Shown here: positions 7,775 through 16,728 of the stretch, piece by piece
How positions within the stretch are numbered: the stretch's first letter is position 1
How the letters are laid out: every line of letters starts with the position of its first letter
DNA from: Acidithiobacillus ferruginosus
GTDB lineage: Bacteria > Pseudomonadota > Gammaproteobacteria > Acidithiobacillales > Acidithiobacillaceae
Reading direction: 5' to 3'
Assembly: GCF_018854495.1 (NCBI RefSeq)
Contig: NZ_JABBDR010000167.1
Coordinates: forward strand, 13,258-77,257
Length of the DNA stretch: 64,000 bases
The notes under the pieces: model-generated
Databases searched by the model: none
What the model was told of the DNA's origin: nothing
What the model saw: the letters and a program-made list of their open reading frames with translations, nothing else
Made by a program: the position numbers and the translations under genes

Positions 7775-8584
7775 TCATCCTTGGAACTCGTCAGAGGGGA
7801 GGGGACCTAAAGCTACTGGGCTGCTGTTTGGCCCACACAGGTTGGGATCGGAATCCGGACAGTTATTGCAGTCTTTTTCCGTCCGTTGCACAGCACGCCC
7901 GCTGGACTGGGCCTGCAATTCCAGTTGGGAAATTCGTTCCATCAGGCACTGAATGGCCTTGCCCACCGGGTCCGGCATGAGATGGTGATCCAGATCAATA
8001 CCGTGGGCGTTGATGCGGCGGCGTTCCGCAGGCAGCACGACGCGGCCGGGGATGCCCACGACCGTCATACCCGGCGCCACATCGTTAATGACCACCGCAT
8101 TGGCACCCACCTGACCGTCATGGCCGATAGTGACGGGCCCGAGGATCTTCGCACCCGCACCCACCATGACCCGATCCTGCAATGTCGGGTGACGCTTGCC
8201 CGGATTCCAGCTCGTCCCACCCAAGGTCACGCCGTGGTAGATGGTGCAATCGTCGCCGATCTCGGCCGTTTCGCCAATCACCACGCCCATGCCGTGGTCA
8301 ATAAAAAAACGCCGCCCGATCTGCGCCCCCGGGTGAATGTCGATACCGGTCGAGAATCGCGCCACGGCGCTCAATACCCGGGCCGGATATCTCCATCCCC
8401 GCTGCCAGCAGCGATGGGCCACGCGATGCGCCAGCAGCGCGTGCACCCCAGGATAGGTGGTGAGCACTTCCAGGGCGTTGCGCGCCGCCGGATCACGTTC
8501 AAAAACGCAGTGAATATCGTCGCGCAGGTTGCGCCACAGACCGGACTTGCGGGATTCTTCCTTGCCGAGCAGCGTGGCAGCCAT
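7775..8584 (-). CDS. cysE: Serine O-acetyltransferase (nif-linked)
   Basis: A 269-residue cytosolic enzyme making O-acetylserine from serine and acetyl-CoA, the first step of cysteine synthesis. After an N-terminal helical domain (residues 15-90), a left-handed beta-helix carries the hexapeptide repeats and the active-site histidines (for example [20 protein letters not shown]). AAGGAG lies 7 bases before the ATG. In Azotobacter a nif-linked copy (cysE1/nifP) raises the cysteine supply for NifS. The position between nifV and nifW supports the same role here. The C-terminal tail from residue 225 is Cys/Pro-rich and unlike housekeeping CysE. Confidence 0.9.
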   Translation of the reverse strand: MAATLLGKEESRKSGLWRNLRDDIHCVFERDPAARNALEVLTTYPGVHALLAHRVAHRCWQRGWRYPARVLSAVARFSTGIDIHPGAQIGRRFFIDHGMGVVIGETAEIGDDCTIYHGVTLGGTSWNPGKRHPTLQDRVMVGAGAKILGPVTIGHDGQVGANAVVINDVAPGMTVVGIPGRVVLPAERRRINAHGIDLDHHLMPDPVGKAIQCLMERISQLELQAQSSGRAVQRTEKDCNNCPDSDPNLCGPNSSPVALGPLPSDEFQG

Positions 8585-8599
8585 GGTTCTCTCCTTGAT

Positions 8600-9760
8600 T
8601 CAGGAATGGACGTGCGGGGATTCCATGCTTTCCAGAAGAAAGCGATGCATATCTTCGACCGGCGGCGTTACTTTATGCTGAAGTACATAGACGCGAATCT
8701 GTCTGAGGATGCTTTGTGCCTGTGACTCGGTGATCATGCTCCCCAGTTCAGCATAGGCGCGCATGATCGCCTTGGTGCCGGAATGCTTACCCAGTACCAT
8801 GTGATGCTGGCGCCCCAGTTCTTCCGGGTCGAAGCTTTGGTAATTTTGGGGATTTTTGAGTAATCCGTCGACATGGATACCAGACTCGTGGCTGAAAATG
8901 GCATCTCCGACGATGCTTTTCCCGGCGGGGACGGGTCGGGCGGATGCCAGCGCCACCAGTTGCGAAATCGCTTTGAACCGCCGCACGTCGATACCTGTCT
9001 CGATGCCGTGCAGATGGTGCAGGCACATCACGACTTCCTCCAGCGCGGCGTTGCCGGCGCGCTCGCCCAGGCCGTTCACCGTCGTGTTCACATGGGTGGC
9101 ACCAAAACGCAGGGCAGCGATGGAGTTGGCAGTGGCCAGACCCAGATCGTTGTGGGTATGGATTTCAATTTCCATATCCGTCGCCGCCCTTAGGCGCCGC
9201 ATGATATGGGCAGTATTAAAGGGTTCCAGAATGCCCAGGGTGTCGGCATAGCGAAAACGGCGCGCCCCGGCTCGTTGCGCGACTTCCATGACCCGCAGAA
9301 CAAAGTCCAACGGTGCCCGGGAGGCATCTTCCCCGCCTACCGCCACGTCCATGCCGCTGTCCAGTACCTGCTTCACCCGGCGATCCACCTGCTGTAGGAC
9401 CCACTGACGATCTTTGCCCAGCTTGCCCCGAATCTGGATATCTGACACCGGCACTGAGGCATTGACCATGTCCACAGCACAACGTTTTGCCGCGGCCAGG
9501 TCCGTGTCGTGCATCCGGCACCAGACCACCAGGCGGGCGGGCAGGCCCATCTGAGCGATGCCCCGGATGGTTTCCTCCTCTTCGCTACCCATGGCGGGGA
9601 TGCCGATCTCCAGTTCCGGAATCCCGGCATCGGCCAGACTCTCGGCGATGGTGAGCTTTTCGTCCGGGCGGAACGCGACCCCGGCGGTCTGTTCGCCATC
9701 GCGCAGGGTGGTGTCGTGGATGACCGCAAAGTCGCGGGAGAGTGGGCTGAGCTCATGCAT
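8600..9760 (-). CDS. nifV: Homocitrate synthase NifV
   Basis: Condenses acetyl-CoA with 2-oxoglutarate to homocitrate, the organic ligand of FeMo-co. It is a 386-residue DRE-TIM enzyme: the catalytic motif HDTTLRDGEQTAGVAF is near residue 14 and the metal-binding HTHNDLGLATANS in the middle. I place the start at ATG 9760, which overlaps the nifS stop by 8 bases. Longer in-frame starts (9859, 9799) would add non-conserved sequence inside nifS. No Shine-Dalgarno sequence precedes it, so coupled translation from nifS is likely. cysE follows after 15 bases. Confidence 0.95.
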   Translation of the reverse strand: MHELSPLSRDFAVIHDTTLRDGEQTAGVAFRPDEKLTIAESLADAGIPELEIGIPAMGSEEEETIRGIAQMGLPARLVVWCRMHDTDLAAAKRCAVDMVNASVPVSDIQIRGKLGKDRQWVLQQVDRRVKQVLDSGMDVAVGGEDASRAPLDFVLRVMEVAQRAGARRFRYADTLGILEPFNTAHIMRRLRAATDMEIEIHTHNDLGLATANSIAALRFGATHVNTTVNGLGERAGNAALEEVVMCLHHLHGIETGIDVRRFKAISQLVALASARPVPAGKSIVGDAIFSHESGIHVDGLLKNPQNYQSFDPEELGRQHHMVLGKHSGTKAIMRAYAELGSMITESQAQSILRQIRVYVLQHKVTPPVEDMHRFLLESMESPHVHS

Positions 9761-10961
9761 ATACGGGTGCAAAGGCGTTATCGGTGAGAATGGGGCCATT
9801 GGCGCCCCAGTAAGGGGACAGACGCCGCAGTTGTTCGACGATGGGTGGTGTCTGCGCAATCACCCAGTCCACCTCCGCTTCGGTGGTCTCCCGGGACAGG
9901 GAGAAACGGATGGTGCCGTGCGCCGCCGTATAGGGGATGTCCATGGCGCGCAACACATGGGACGGCTCCAGTGACCCGGAGGTGCAGGCAGAGCCGGAGG
10001 ATGCGGCGATGCCGACGCGGCTCAGGAGCATCAGAATGGCTTCGCCCTCGATGTATTCAAAAGAGATACTGGACGTATTGGGCAGGCGGTGTTCCGGATC
10101 GCCATTGGCGAAGGCATAGGGCACCTGCGCCAGTATCCCGGCCTCCAGACGATCCCTTAAAGCCCGCACCACGGTGTTTTCATACTCCATATGCTCCAGG
10201 GCCATGTCTGCCGCCAGCCCCAGGGCGATAATGCCCGTGGTGTTTTCTGTTCCGGCCCGGCGTCCGCGTTCCTGGTGACCACCGCGCAGCATGGGTCGGT
10301 AGCGGGTGCCTCGGCGCACATAGAGCGCACCGATGCCTTTCGGGGCATGCAGCTTATGGCCGGAGAGGGAGAGCATATCGATGGCCGATTCCTGCATGTT
10401 CAGGACAATTTTGCCCACCGCCTGCACGGCATCCGTATGAAAGAGTGCGCCTTTCTCCTTGGCCATCCGTGCCATGGTTTCGACGGGGAAGATCGTTCCC
10501 GTCTCATTGTTGGCATACATCATGGAGACGATGGCCACCTGCTCGCTGAGCGCTGCGGCATACGCCTCCATGGAGATGCGCCCAAGCCGGTCCACGGGAA
10601 TGTAGTGGACTTTATAGCCTTCATGACGTTCGAGATGATCACAGAGAGACAGAATGGCCGGGTGTTCCACCACGCTGGTGATGATTTCCCGGCGGCTGGG
10701 CTGAATGGCCAGGGCCGAGAGGATGGCAGTGTTATCGGATTCCGTACCGCAGGAGGTAAAAATGATTTCCGAGTCGTGTTCCACCCCCAGCAGCGCCTGT
10801 ACGGAGGCGCGCGCTTCTTCCAGACGTTTGCCCACATCGCCGCCGAAGCTGTGCATGGAGGAGGGATTGCCGTAATACTCGCTGAAGTAGGGAAGAATGG
10901 TCTCCAGCACCCGGGGATCTACCCGGGTGGTGGCATTGTTGTCCATATAGGCGCTGCTCAT
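9753..10961 (-). CDS. nifS: Cysteine desulfurase NifS
   Basis: A 402-residue PLP enzyme that removes sulfur from cysteine for Fe-S cluster building on NifU. It starts at ATG 10961, giving MSSAYMDNNATTRVDP, 2 bases after the nifU stop. The PLP lysine lies in LSGHKLHAPKG, and the persulfide-forming cysteine lies in the short loop SSGSACTSGSLEPSHVL. Length and loop type are those of NifS/IscS group I. A second NifS-type gene lies at 32337-33518 in the other nif arm. Confidence 0.96.
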   Translation of the reverse strand: MSSAYMDNNATTRVDPRVLETILPYFSEYYGNPSSMHSFGGDVGKRLEEARASVQALLGVEHDSEIIFTSCGTESDNTAILSALAIQPSRREIITSVVEHPAILSLCDHLERHEGYKVHYIPVDRLGRISMEAYAAALSEQVAIVSMMYANNETGTIFPVETMARMAKEKGALFHTDAVQAVGKIVLNMQESAIDMLSLSGHKLHAPKGIGALYVRRGTRYRPMLRGGHQERGRRAGTENTTGIIALGLAADMALEHMEYENTVVRALRDRLEAGILAQVPYAFANGDPEHRLPNTSSISFEYIEGEAILMLLSRVGIAASSGSACTSGSLEPSHVLRAMDIPYTAAHGTIRFSLSRETTEAEVDWVIAQTPPIVEQLRRLSPYWGANGPILTDNAFAPVYA

Positions 10962-10963
10962 GG

Positions 10964-11839
10964 CTATGCCCCCACGGCTTGCGGCATGCTGGCCGGAACT
11001 ACCCGTACCGGACGGCCCAGGGTCAGCATCAGGCGTTCCTGGATGCCGGAAATGGTGATCCCGGAAGACTGGCAGTTCATGCACGAGCCACTCATGGCCA
11101 CCATGACCGTATCACCATCCACATCGACCAGTTCGATATTGCCGCCATCCATCTGGAATTGCGGGCGCATTTCATCGATCACGGCGGATATTTTCTGGAT
11201 TTTCTGCACCATGGTCATGGGCGCCGGGGCGGCCTTGGCGGCTGGTTTCGCTGCCACCACCGGTAGCGGCGCGCTGCCGTTTACTGCCGCGAGGATATCC
11301 TCGATCTGCTCATGACAGCTCTGGCAACCGCCGCCCGCCTTGGTATAGAAAGTGATCTCTTCGACCGTCGACAAATGGTTTTCCCTGGCCACCTTCTCGA
11401 TGAGCGCCGAGTCAATGGCGAAGCATTTACATACCAGCGCGCCTTCTTCGTGATCATCTGCCCAATCTTCGCCGCGGTAATTGGCGATAGCGGCGTGCAG
11501 GGCCTCGGCGCCCATGACGGAACAATGCATTTTCTCCGGAGGAAGCCCACCCAAAAATTCAGCGATGTCCTGATTGGTGATTTTGAGCGCTTCATCCAGC
11601 GTCTTGCCCTTGATCAGTTCCGTCAAGGCCGATGACGAGGCGATGGCGGAGCCGCAGCCAAACGTCTGGAAGCGGGCATCCAGGATGACATCCGTATCGG
11701 GGTCTACCTTGAGCATCAGGCGCAGGGCATCTCCGCAACTGATGGAGCCGACCTCGCCGACCGCATTGGCATCTTCGAGGACGCCGGTATTCTTGGGGTT
11801 GAAGAAGTAATCTTTGACTTTATCGGTATAATCCCACAT
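10964..11839 (-). CDS. nifU: Fe-S scaffold protein NifU
   Basis: A 291-residue modular scaffold on which nitrogenase Fe-S clusters are assembled. Residues 1-130 are IscU-like with the three cluster cysteines (in [15 protein letters not shown] and MHCSVMG). Residues about 135-185 form the central [2Fe-2S] domain (VCKCF then [10 protein letters not shown]). After an Ala/Pro linker, residues 215-285 are the Nfu domain, with C-x2-C in [13 protein letters not shown] 11839 ([19 protein letters not shown]) matches the family N-terminus. It is followed closely by nifS. Confidence 0.96.
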   Translation of the reverse strand: MWDYTDKVKDYFFNPKNTGVLEDANAVGEVGSISCGDALRLMLKVDPDTDVILDARFQTFGCGSAIASSSALTELIKGKTLDEALKITNQDIAEFLGGLPPEKMHCSVMGAEALHAAIANYRGEDWADDHEEGALVCKCFAIDSALIEKVARENHLSTVEEITFYTKAGGGCQSCHEQIEDILAAVNGSAPLPVVAAKPAAKAAPAPMTMVQKIQKISAVIDEMRPQFQMDGGNIELVDVDGDTVMVAMSGSCMNCQSSGITISGIQERLMLTLGRPVRVVPASMPQAVGA

Positions 11840-11843
11840 GGCG

Positions 11844-12212
11844 TCAACTCCGATGTCCGCAGGAGGAGGCCGAGGAAGCCGAGGCCTCGTCTCCCGTGGT
11901 GAATGACGACCCGCAACCGCAGGTTCCCGTTGCATTGGGGTTTTCGAAGCGGAAGCCGCTGCCGCTGAGTTCGTCCACATAGTCGATGACGACCCCGCTA
12001 AGCAGCGTAGCGCTGGCGTTGTCCACGTAAACCGGCACGCCCTCTATCGCCACCACGGTGTCCTCGGCGCCTGCTTCGGCCTCCAATCCCATTCCATATT
12101 GATAACCGGAACAACCGCCCCCGGTCACCGCAACCCGTAATCCGCTCGCTTCAGGATTCTCGGCAAGCAGATTCTTTACGACATCAATGGCCTTTTCCGT
12201 CAATATCAGCAT
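11844..12212 (-). CDS. iscA: Nif-linked IscA/HesB A-type Fe-S carrier
   Basis: A 122-residue A-type Fe-S/iron carrier with the three conserved cysteines ([11 protein letters not shown] and the C-terminal CGCGSSF), followed by an unusual 18-residue Ser/Ala-rich tail. AAGGAG lies 6 bases before ATG 12212. It is the first gene of the unit iscA-nifU-nifS-nifV-cysE-nifW and is preceded by its own sigma-54 promoter, about 30 bases from the predicted transcription start. It corresponds to the nif-specific IscA of Azotobacter. A paralogue sits at 29900-30235. Confidence 0.92.
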   Translation of the reverse strand: MLILTEKAIDVVKNLLAENPEASGLRVAVTGGGCSGYQYGMGLEAEAGAEDTVVAIEGVPVYVDNASATLLSGVVIDYVDELSGSGFRFENPNATGTCGCGSSFTTGDEASASSASSCGHRS

Positions 12213-12252
12213 GACATACTCCTTACGCGACAGGGGTTCCTGTAAGCTTCTC

Positions 12253-12268
12253 TGCAAGACTTGGGCCA
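12253..12268 (-). promoter_or_regulatory. Sigma-54 promoter of the iscA-nifUSV unit
   Basis: On the minus strand the sequence is TGGCCCAAGTCTTGCA: GG at 12267-12266 and GC at 12255-12254 with 10 bases between. The predicted transcription start near 12242 lies 30 bases before the iscA ATG. A NifA-type site is centred about 108 bases upstream. Confidence 0.8.
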
Positions 12269-12342
12269 GCTTTTGGGTTTGTTATCAACTTATTGTTATT
12301 ATGATGATTCACAATGGATGTGGAGGTATCATTCGTGCGTTT

Positions 12343-12358
12343 TGTTGGTTTCTGTACA
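12343..12358. promoter_or_regulatory. NifA upstream activator sequence for iscA-nifUSV
   Basis: TGT-TGGTTTCTGT-ACA, an exact TGT-N10-ACA site, is centred about 108 bases before the predicted start of the sigma-54 promoter at 12253-12268, the normal NifA distance. Confidence 0.75.
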
Positions 12359-12413
12359 TCTGCCGGGACGGTTTTGCAAGAAAACGAACATCACGGGGCG
12401 GGCCAGGATGTCA

Positions 12414-12444
12414 AAAACCCGGAGATCGCTGGTCTCCGGGTTTT
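12414..12444 (-). terminator. Rho-independent terminator of the nifHDK-nifQ unit
   Basis: A 12-bp perfect stem (AAAACCCGGAGA / TCTCCGGGTTTT) with a 7-base loop, ending on the minus strand in a run of five T. It lies 24 bases after the stop of the gene at 12468-13061 and separates it from the iscA promoter. Confidence 0.85.
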
Positions 12445-12467
12445 CGCTAACGCAATGGCAAAAGCGC

Positions 12468-13061
12468 TTATACGGGCCGGTTTTCGCCGGGATCACGTAC
12501 CGGACCCATGCTCGCCAGGCAGTCTGCATAGCTGATCTCGGGGAATATGGCACTATATTGCAAGGCGCTCTCGACGATGCGGTTGATCTTGCCTGCCGTG
12601 TCGAGTTTTTTGAGGTCGTTGCGTTCCAGTCCGAACAGGTCCAGCAGTTCATTGTAGACCGTCGCTTCATCCAGCGGCAGGATATAAAATGGGATACCTT
12701 TATATTCCAGATGGTAACGCTTGCTGAAGTCGATATTGTTGCAGTAAATAAAATATTTACCGGAGGGTTCCAGGTACTCGGCCAGTACCGTTACCAGTGC
12801 ATCCAGATAACCAAAAGACAGAACATAGCAGGATAAAAAAGAAATCTTTTTGGCGCCCGGCTCTGCCGAACTGATGACTTGTTGTGCGAGGAGTTCCGGT
12901 GGCCGTGCTTCATCGGCCACGGCGGTGGCAAATTTGATAGCCAGTTCGCCGCGAAAACCGAAGCGTCCCTGCGCATTGAGTTCTCCCTTGAATACCTGGT
13001 TCAGCAGTCTTTTCTGAGTGTCGAGCCCTGCAAATGCGCTTTGTTCGATGCTGATAGACAT
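12468..13061 (-). CDS. Protein of unknown function at the end of the nifHDK unit
   Basis: A 197-residue soluble protein, not recognised. ATG 13061 (MSISIEQSAFAGLDT) is chosen because GGAG lies 6 bases upstream; longer in-frame starts lack a ribosome site. It contains an alternating hydrophobic core (FLSCYVLSFGYLDALVTVLAEYL, shortened here to its key residues Y, L and G) and FIYCNNIDFSKRYHLEYKG, suggesting an alpha/beta fold. The only cysteines are scattered, with no cluster motif. It is 66 bases after nifQ behind a small hairpin and directly before the terminator, so it is the last gene of the structural nif unit. A role in cofactor assembly or nitrogenase physiology is only guilt by association. 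Confidence 0.75.
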   Translation of the reverse strand: MSISIEQSAFAGLDTQKRLLNQVFKGELNAQGRFGFRGELAIKFATAVADEARPPELLAQQVISSAEPGAKKISFLSCYVLSFGYLDALVTVLAEYLEPSGKYFIYCNNIDFSKRYHLEYKGIPFYILPLDEATVYNELLDLFGLERNDLKKLDTAGKINRIVESALQYSAIFPEISYADCLASMGPVRDPGENRPV

Positions 13062-13093
13062 AAATGACTCCATATGGGTAGGGGTAAAATATT

Positions 13094-13117
13094 GCATCCG
13101 GACCGGGTTGCGGATGC
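13094..13117 (-). other. Intercistronic hairpin after nifQ
   Basis: GCATCCG and CGGATGC form a 7-bp perfect stem with a 10-base loop, located just after the nifQ stop. On the minus strand it is followed by an A/T-rich stretch, so it may attenuate transcription or protect the 3' end of the upstream message. Confidence 0.5.
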
Positions 13118-13127
13118 TTATAGGTTT

Positions 13128-13781
13128 TTAGCCTTGGGCAGCCAGCAGGTTCCAACCATGGGCATCTTCCGGGCCGAAGCACTGGGCATAATCATTACAA
13201 ACATCGCAACTGGGTGCCTGGCAGAGCCGGACTTCAGCCTGGTCACACAACTGCTTATAAAAGAACTTCTTCCATTTCATGTTGCCGGTATTTTTGAAAT
13301 GCAGTCCCGGAAAATGGCGTTTAATAATGTCACTGAGGTCCTCACGATTCGTCAGGCCCAGGTCCTGCCACAAGTGATCATCGCCCAGGCATCCCGCAGC
13401 GAGAATGGCCGCTACCCACTCTGTGGCCTGATTAACGCTGGCACGATGATCCAGCAAGAGCTTCACCAGATCGCCTGTTTCCTCATTGCGCGCGGACACT
13501 TTGTTTTCTTTCCCCAGGCATTGGCACAGAAAGGTCCCGCCTGCAGCGCTATGGAGATAGACCTTCGTGCATTGTGCGGTCGAGCGCGATGCCTCTATCT
13601 GCGGGAAATAACGAGAAAACAGATGGCTCAGTTGCCTGATCTCCAGGCCAAGCGCCATGCTGATGTTGCCCTGGCGTTCCATGGCGCGATGGCTGATGCA
13701 TAGCGCAAAAAAGCGCGCGTCAGAGAATGCCTCATCCGGGTTGCGACCGGACATCAGAATGTCATATATGGCAGTCTTCAT
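13128..13781 (-). CDS. nifQ: Molybdenum-handling protein NifQ
   Basis: A 217-residue protein ending in the diagnostic NifQ motif C-x4-C-x2-C-x5-C (CQAPSCDVCNDYAQC), which holds a [Mo-Fe-S] cluster and donates Mo to FeMo-co synthesis on NifEN/NifH. ATG 13781 (MKTAIYDILMSGRNPDEA) has AGGGGG about 8 bases upstream. The N-terminal half is helical. It follows fdxB by 22 bases, consistent with reports linking NifQ with electron carriers and Mo delivery. Confidence 0.93.
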   Translation of the reverse strand: MKTAIYDILMSGRNPDEAFSDARFFALCISHRAMERQGNISMALGLEIRQLSHLFSRYFPQIEASRSTAQCTKVYLHSAAGGTFLCQCLGKENKVSARNEETGDLVKLLLDHRASVNQATEWVAAILAAGCLGDDHLWQDLGLTNREDLSDIIKRHFPGLHFKNTGNMKWKKFFYKQLCDQAEVRLCQAPSCDVCNDYAQCFGPEDAHGWNLLAAQG

Positions 13782-13803
13782 GAATGCATTCCCCCTGAAT
13801 GCG

Positions 13804-14112
13804 TTACGCCGAGACGCTGACCGCCAAGGACATGGATGCGTGGGTATAGCAGTCCTTGGGGCAAACCCGGGAGCAGGCCTCGCAGCCAATGCATTTTTCC
13901 GGATGCGCAATGGTCATGAATTTGCGCTCTGCCTCGTCATCGTCTGCCGCCACCAGTTCCCCCTCTTCAGTGATACCAATAAGGTTCAGCACATCCCGAC
14001 CGCAGGCGCGGAAACAACGCCCGCAGCCGATGCACTTTTCCTCATTGATATGTTCGACAAACTGGGGGGTCCAGCCAAGCCCGCCCTTGGTGATGCCGGT
14101 TATGTCGTGCAT
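13804..14112 (-). CDS. fdxB: Nif-specific ferredoxin III (FdxB)
   Basis: A 102-residue ferredoxin with two [4Fe-4S] motifs: C-x2-C-x2-C-x3-C in [11 protein letters not shown] and again in [11 protein letters not shown], the second followed by PKDC. The start region [17 protein letters not shown] is typical of the nif-specific ferredoxin III family found next to nifX. The likely role is electron supply to FeMo-co assembly or nitrogenase reductase. It lies 4 bases after the DUF683 gene. Confidence 0.92.
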   Translation of the reverse strand: MHDITGITKGGLGWTPQFVEHINEEKCIGCGRCFRACGRDVLNLIGITEEGELVAADDDEAERKFMTIAHPEKCIGCEACSRVCPKDCYTHASMSLAVSVSA

Positions 14113-14116
14113 GCCG

Positions 14117-14380
14117 TCATCCCCCGGGGAAGGATGCGAGCCGTGCCCTGGCCGCCGTCAGATCGCGATAGGCAGCGTAGGTACGATTCGCCAGTTCCAG
14201 AATATTCTCCCAGCCGACGGGCAAATCTTCGGCCAGATCGTGAAGATCCATTTTGGCCTGGGTGGCCTGGGCATTGAGCCGTTTTATTTCTATTTTCAGT
14301 GCGTCCTTTTCGTCCACAATCAACTCCCAGTGATTGGTCTGTTCCTCTACTACCGGTAACATCTCCATAAATACAGACAT
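14117..14380 (-). CDS. Rop-like DUF683 nif-associated protein
   Basis: An 87-residue helical-hairpin protein with the family signature [20 protein letters not shown] and [21 protein letters not shown] lies 9 bases before the ATG. DUF683 proteins are found almost only beside nifX and DUF269 genes, form helical bundles, and have no settled function; some bind iron. It lies between the DUF269 gene (57-base gap) and fdxB (4 bases). Confidence 0.9.
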   Translation of the reverse strand: MSVFMEMLPVVEEQTNHWELIVDEKDALKIEIKRLNAQATQAKMDLHDLAEDLPVGWENILELANRTYAAYRDLTAARARLASFPGG

Positions 14381-14437
14381 GGCGTCATACTCCTATGCGC
14401 TGATGAACCATAAGCGTGAGCTACGCTGGTTCAAGGA

Positions 14438-15314
<877 letters not shown>

Positions 15315-15366
15315 GGTGCCTCCTGGGCTTTGACCAGATAAAAAGTGACTACTGCGTTCCACATCC

Positions 15367-16728
15367 TTAACCAAACGCAAACGGCGCATGTGCATCGTGA
15401 TCCTCCGTGGGTAGTGGCCAGCTATCCGGGCGATTTTCTTCTTCCTGTGCCATTAACAGGTTGCCGATCTCGAAGGTCAGATCGCGGGCACCGCGATAGC
15501 CGAGGGACAGGCGATGGGCGGCGCCGAGCTGGTCAAAAATAGGCAGTCCCATGCGCAGGAAAGCGATATTCAGCCGCGCCGCCGCCTGCCGTCCATGGGA
15601 GTGGGTGATGAGCAAGTCACATCCGGCACTCCGGGCCTCCAGGTCCTCCAGATCACCGATGAGCACTTCCTCACAAGGCATCTGTTCGAGTAGCGGCGAG
15701 TGGGTGGTGGTTACCGCGGCAGTGATGATCGCCCCCATTTCGCTGAACCACGATCCGATATTCCAGAGCAGGTCAGGCTCGGCGCCGATGGCGATTTTTT
15801 TGCCGCCGAAGAAAAAATGACTGTCGAGCATGGCGTCGATCACCTGACTGCGTTGGCGACGATATTTGCCGGGTACCGGTTGTCCGCTCAACTGACTCAG
15901 GCAGTCCAATAACTGATCCGTCGCTTCGATGCCGGTAATGCGATCGAAGAGCACATAAGGCTGGCCGGTCTTGGCCATCAGGGCTTCTGCTCCAGGACGC
16001 ATTTGTTCGCCCAGGGCAATGGTCAGTTCCGCCTCACCCATGCGCCGGATGGCCTCCACTGGTGTGCCGCCCAGGGTGTTGGGTGTGAAGTCGTCCGGAA
16101 TGTGGCCGTCCATGGATCCGGAAATATCGGGCAGGATGGTCGCCTCCAGCCCGAAGGATTCACTGATCTCCCGGAGTTCTTCGATGTCCGCAGCGGTGAG
16201 GTGGGACCCCACGAGGAAGTTGACGGAACCCTCCCGGCGCGCGCTGCTGGGTTCCGCCAGCCCTTTCACCATGCTCTCCACGGCCTTTGCCCAGCCATCC
16301 TGAAAAGCGTCCTTGAAGTCTGGAGTAGAGACGTAAACCAGAGCTAACCGGTCTAGTTCGGGATGGGTGGCGCGAAAATTTTTGAGATAGCCATCCACAT
16401 CATCGCCTTTGGTTTCGGTGACGCCGGTGGAACAGATGCCGATGATGGCTGGTTTGGTGCGCTGTTGAATATTGAGGATGGCACTACCGATATTGTCCAG
16501 CCCGCCCATGACCGTCGCCACCTCACTCATGGCGGTGGTCTGCATGGGAATGCCCTCATTGAAATGTCGCTGAAAGAGTACCAGACCAAAGGCGGTACAG
16601 CCCTGGGAACCATGCAGCATGGGCATGCAGTCGGCAATGCCCATGAACGCCAAGGCGCCGCCAATGGGCTGGCTCATTTTGAGGGGGTTGACCGTGCATG
16701 CTTTGCGGCTCTGAATGACGGTGCTCAT
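15367..16728 (-). CDS. nifN: FeMo-co scaffold subunit NifN
   Basis: A 453-residue beta subunit of the NifEN scaffold where NifB-co is matured to FeMo-co. It starts at ATG 16728 with GGGAGG 6 bases upstream and overlaps the nifE stop (ATGA). It has NifK-like cluster regions (LHGSQGCTAFG and the CSTGVTE loop) but is shorter than NifK. Confidence 0.95.
   Translation of the reverse strand: MSTVIQSRKACTVNPLKMSQPIGGALAFMGIADCMPMLHGSQGCTAFGLVLFQRHFNEGIPMQTTAMSEVATVMGGLDNIGSAILNIQQRTKPAIIGICSTGVTETKGDDVDGYLKNFRATHPELDRLALVYVSTPDFKDAFQDGWAKAVESMVKGLAEPSSARREGSVNFLVGSHLTAADIEELREISESFGLEATILPDISGSMDGHIPDDFTPNTLGGTPVEAIRRMGEAELTIALGEQMRPGAEALMAKTGQPYVLFDRITGIEATDQLLDCLSQLSGQPVPGKYRRQRSQVIDAMLDSHFFFGGKKIAIGAEPDLLWNIGSWFSEMGAIITAAVTTTHSPLLEQMPCEEVLIGDLEDLEARSAGCDLLITHSHGRQAAARLNIAFLRMGLPIFDQLGAAHRLSLGYRGARDLTFEIGNLLMAQEEENRPDSWPLPTEDHDAHAPFAFG

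Noticed and set aside
9761-9859. N-terminal extension of nifV (starts at 9799 or 9859)
   Set aside because: Extra residues lie inside nifS, are not typical of homocitrate synthases, and the ATG at 9760 gives a normal coupled start.
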